Origin: Silene noctiflora
Taxonomy: Eukaryota; Streptophyta; Magnoliopsida; Caryophyllales; Caryophyllaceae
Direction of reading: 5' to 3'
Length of the DNA stretch: 23,603 bases
Assembly (NCBI GenBank): GCA_009801015.1
Contig: VHZZ01007229.1
Coordinates: 12,428-36,030 of the forward strand
Shown here: in pieces, positions 21,690 to 23,603 of the stretch
How the letters are laid out: every line of letters starts with the position of its first letter
How positions within the stretch are numbered: position 1 is the stretch's first letter
Translations under genes and position numbers: made by a program
Notes under the pieces: model-generated
What the model saw: the letters and a program-made list of their open reading frames with translations, nothing else
Told to the model about the DNA's origin: nothing
The model's database searches: none

Positions 21690-22040
21690 GGTAGTATAGG
21701 TCCGAATCCGATCAAAATTTATTTAGGTCTGTTGTTAGTCCTGGTTTTTTTTAGTATCCGCATTCAGTTTTGTCGGGTCGGTTAGTGTAGGTTCAGATCG
21801 AATAGACCGATTTTTTTTAGTATCTACTTATTTAATGCATTTGATTTTGTGGAATTCGAATATAATCATCGTATACGAAATAGTGGATAAAAATTGTTCA
21901 AGGTTCCTTTCGTTAGACTGGACTAAATCGGCCTGATCTAGGACCGAAAGTTGTATGTCAGGTCTTTCGATTCATCTAATTTTTACTTTTAACCTCGCTC
22001 AATATGATCTGATTCGATTTTGGAATGATGTTCACCCCTA
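21690..22040. mobile_element. decayed hAT-like fragment
   Basis: The right boundary, read inward, is TAGGGGTGAACATCATTCC, a common hAT terminus in plants. The interior has GGTCGGGT, GGTCCGAATCCGATC and similar words typical of such elements. A matching left end is not recognisable, so the left limit is approximate and the copy is probably truncated. Confidence 0.4.
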
Positions 22041-22359
22041 CTATTCGATCTGACCCGAGGGCTTAACGTGGCCCAAAGTGCCCTCCCCCTAAGGTAGACG
22101 AGGGTTGATCTAGTCAACCCAACATGGGGCCACCTTTAGTTGAGGTTCAAGCAGTAACAATGAAAAAATAAATTATTTTAAACTAATCGCTTATTTGATT
22201 TTTGATTTAACTCTTATTCGATTTTGATTTTACACTTGTGTATATATTCTTTTGTCTCGATCATTTATTTACTTATTGTCTGCTTGTCACTCATAGAGTC
22301 ATAGAAGTATATGACTTAATACATAATAACATGAGAAACCAACTTATACGACCAAAGAC
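22041..22359. other. intergenic DNA, nothing recognised
   Basis: It begins with about 90 bp of relatively GC-rich sequence and continues AT-rich. No coding or structural feature was recognised. Confidence 0.35.
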
Positions 22360-22465
22360 ATCAATCATATACCAAAAGGCATCACTTATTAACCATGTCT
22401 AATTTCAATTGGGATCATTTTTATTTCCTAATTAAAGAAATGGAGGGTCCATTTCCTATAAAAAG

Positions 22466-22597
22466 GTCTAGATCTCATCTTACAACGATCTAACGGTCCA
22501 AATTTTGTAATGAAAAACAAAGGTAAAAGGCAATGAAATCAAACAACAATATAAAATTGTTTTGTGAGAGGGAGAAATGAAGAGGATCTCAACTCGT
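22466..22597 (+). repeat. dispersed repeat, second copy
   Basis: It contains GATCTAACGGTCC at about 22487 and GGGAGAAATGAAGAGGATCT near 22570, the two diagnostic words also paired at 15957-16050 (inverted there). The interior differs. Boundaries are approximate. Confidence 0.35.
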
Positions 22598-22650
22598 CTA
22601 GTTCTTACTCCCTTCATTCCATTTTGTTTACTTCCGATTATATAAAAAAA

Positions 22651-22819
22651 CAAAGCGTCTTGCTTGTGATGGATAGTATCCGTCACAAGCTAAAGACGGA
22701 TAGTGTCTCTCTCACAATAAAGCAAGTGGAAAGTCAAGTGGCGGGAAATGGAGCACCCCATAATTGGTGTCACTTTCATATTGTGGACTGATAGTGTCCG
22801 TTTCTAATAAGAATTTGTG
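22651..22819. mobile_element. Mutator-type MITE, second family member, 9-bp target duplication
   Basis: The left part (CTTGCTTGTGATGGATAG, then AAGACGGATAGTGTC, CTCTCACA and AAGTGG words) corresponds to the element at 444-640. The right end read inward, CACAAATTCTTATTAGAAACGG, corresponds to the same end of that element (CACTAATTCTTATTTCAGAC). The nonamer ATAAAAAAA occurs at 22642-22650 and 22820-22828, immediately outside. The right arm is more diverged than the left. At 169 bp it is a degenerate copy or a sister subfamily. It is non-coding. Confidence 0.68.
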
Positions 22820-22852
22820 ATAAAAAAATCAATCATATACCAAAAGACATCA

Positions 22853-23603
22853 GCTATTCACTTTTTCTCATAAAGTATAGTTGGCCTTCTTCTTCTTCTA
22901 TCAAGTGGTCTGGATCATATGCCCTATACTTTTTGTAATCTTGTTCTCAAAAATTTTGTTGCCACTTGGCACACGTAGTTATAAACTACAGTCGAGGCTA
23001 TACTCATGGCCGACTATCAGGTTGTACTGAATAGTAATGAACTATGTTACCAGTTATCACACAATGAAAGCAAGTATATAGCGTGTATCCTTACTTTTTA
23101 AAGGTCGGGATCTAATTTTGGATAGACCGGTGGTTGTAAATGGAATTGAGTAAGAAACCGTAAATAAATGAAAATGAAATATATAATATAATATGTGTGT
23201 ATTAGAGAGGAAATAGAGAGAAAGAAATGAAGAGTATCCAAATTGATATAGAACGTATTGAAAAATTGGAACATTTGAGGCTTTTGTGATCCCATCTAGG
23301 AAGTATTAAAATTTGTTTTTTTATTTATTTATATTAGTCTTGAATTAAATTACACTAGTACTATTTACTCAAGCAACAAGAAGTTAAAAACGCTCAAGCC
23401 CTCATCTCGCATACAAACACTGGTATATAGTGGCTATCATTCCGAGTTGTTCAATTTTTATACTTGATATCATGTTGTAGACACCAAAATTTTACATATT
23501 TTGGTATCTAGATATTATATATCATCTAGGATATTTAGAGATAATTATCATTAATTATTGTGATAATATCTTAGATATTTTAGAAATCTTTATCTTTGCC
23601 TCC
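22853..23603. other. AT-rich intergenic DNA to the window end
   Basis: Between about 23105 and 23241 lies a weak match to the GATCTA ... AGAAATGAAGAG dispersed repeat. The final 130 bp consist of TATCTAGATATT-type words. No gene was recognised. Confidence 0.35.

Larger units (their letters stand above)
22360..22852. repeat. 25-bp direct repeats bracketing a 443-bp segment
   Basis: ATCAATCATATACCAAAAGG with its continuation at 22360-22384 recurs at 22828-22852 with one mismatch; the similarity runs a little further. The segment between holds a dispersed repeat (22466-22597), a Stowaway-like end beginning CTCCCTTCATTCC after TA (22606-22620), and the Mutator-type MITE at 22651-22819. Confidence 0.6.

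Noticed and set aside
23472-23603. Possible start of a long terminal repeat (TGTTGTAGACACC) running off the window
   Set aside because: Only a TG start and general resemblance are visible; there is no opposite end, target duplication or internal region, so the call cannot be supported.

Overview
The window is nuclear DNA from a flowering plant, almost certainly a eudicot. It is AT-rich and has GT-AG introns, plant-type promoter motifs (telo-boxes, site II), many small non-autonomous transposons and a few undetermined bases beside homopolymers. The repeat types resemble those I associate with Caryophyllales, but that placement is an inference. There are no operons, no CRISPR arrays and no rRNA or recognisable tRNA genes.

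Three protein-coding genes can be supported. (1) An R2R3-MYB transcription factor on the + strand (8640-9848, 3 exons, 312 codons) belongs to the MYB50/55/61/86 group (subgroup 13). (2) A cytosolic 60S ribosomal protein L27a (uL15) gene on the - strand (15182-14739) is a single exon. (3) A DEAD-box RNA helicase of the RH30/RH20 (DBP2/p68) type on the - strand (20950-16689) has ten exons that assemble in frame into 636 codons. Genes 2 and 3 are head-to-tail on the - strand, are both housekeeping genes of ribosome or RNA metabolism, and both carry an AAACCCTAA telo-box just upstream of the start.

Region by region: 1-8480 is gene-free and full of small transposons. It holds a 197-bp Mutator-type MITE with 9-bp target duplications, two full-length non-autonomous Helitrons arranged tail to tail, at least five members of one small hAT MITE family, and Tourist-like MITEs flanked by TTA/TAA. 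The MYB gene occupies 8.6-9.9 kb. The stretch 9.9-14.7 kb has no recognisable gene; it holds a 455-bp hAT element with an 8-bp target duplication, short tandem repeats, and a ~466-bp segmental tandem duplication lying 3' of RPL27A. RPL27A and the helicase fill 14.7-21.0 kb. The last 2.6 kb is again transposon debris, with a hairpin-rich Tourist-like MITE and a second Mutator-type MITE related to the one at 444-640.

I see no new multi-gene biological system. The best points for a second look are the nested intronic hairpin in the helicase gene, the stopless in-frame first intron of the MYB gene, the paired Helitrons, and the MITE families whose ends can be fixed by their target-site duplications.
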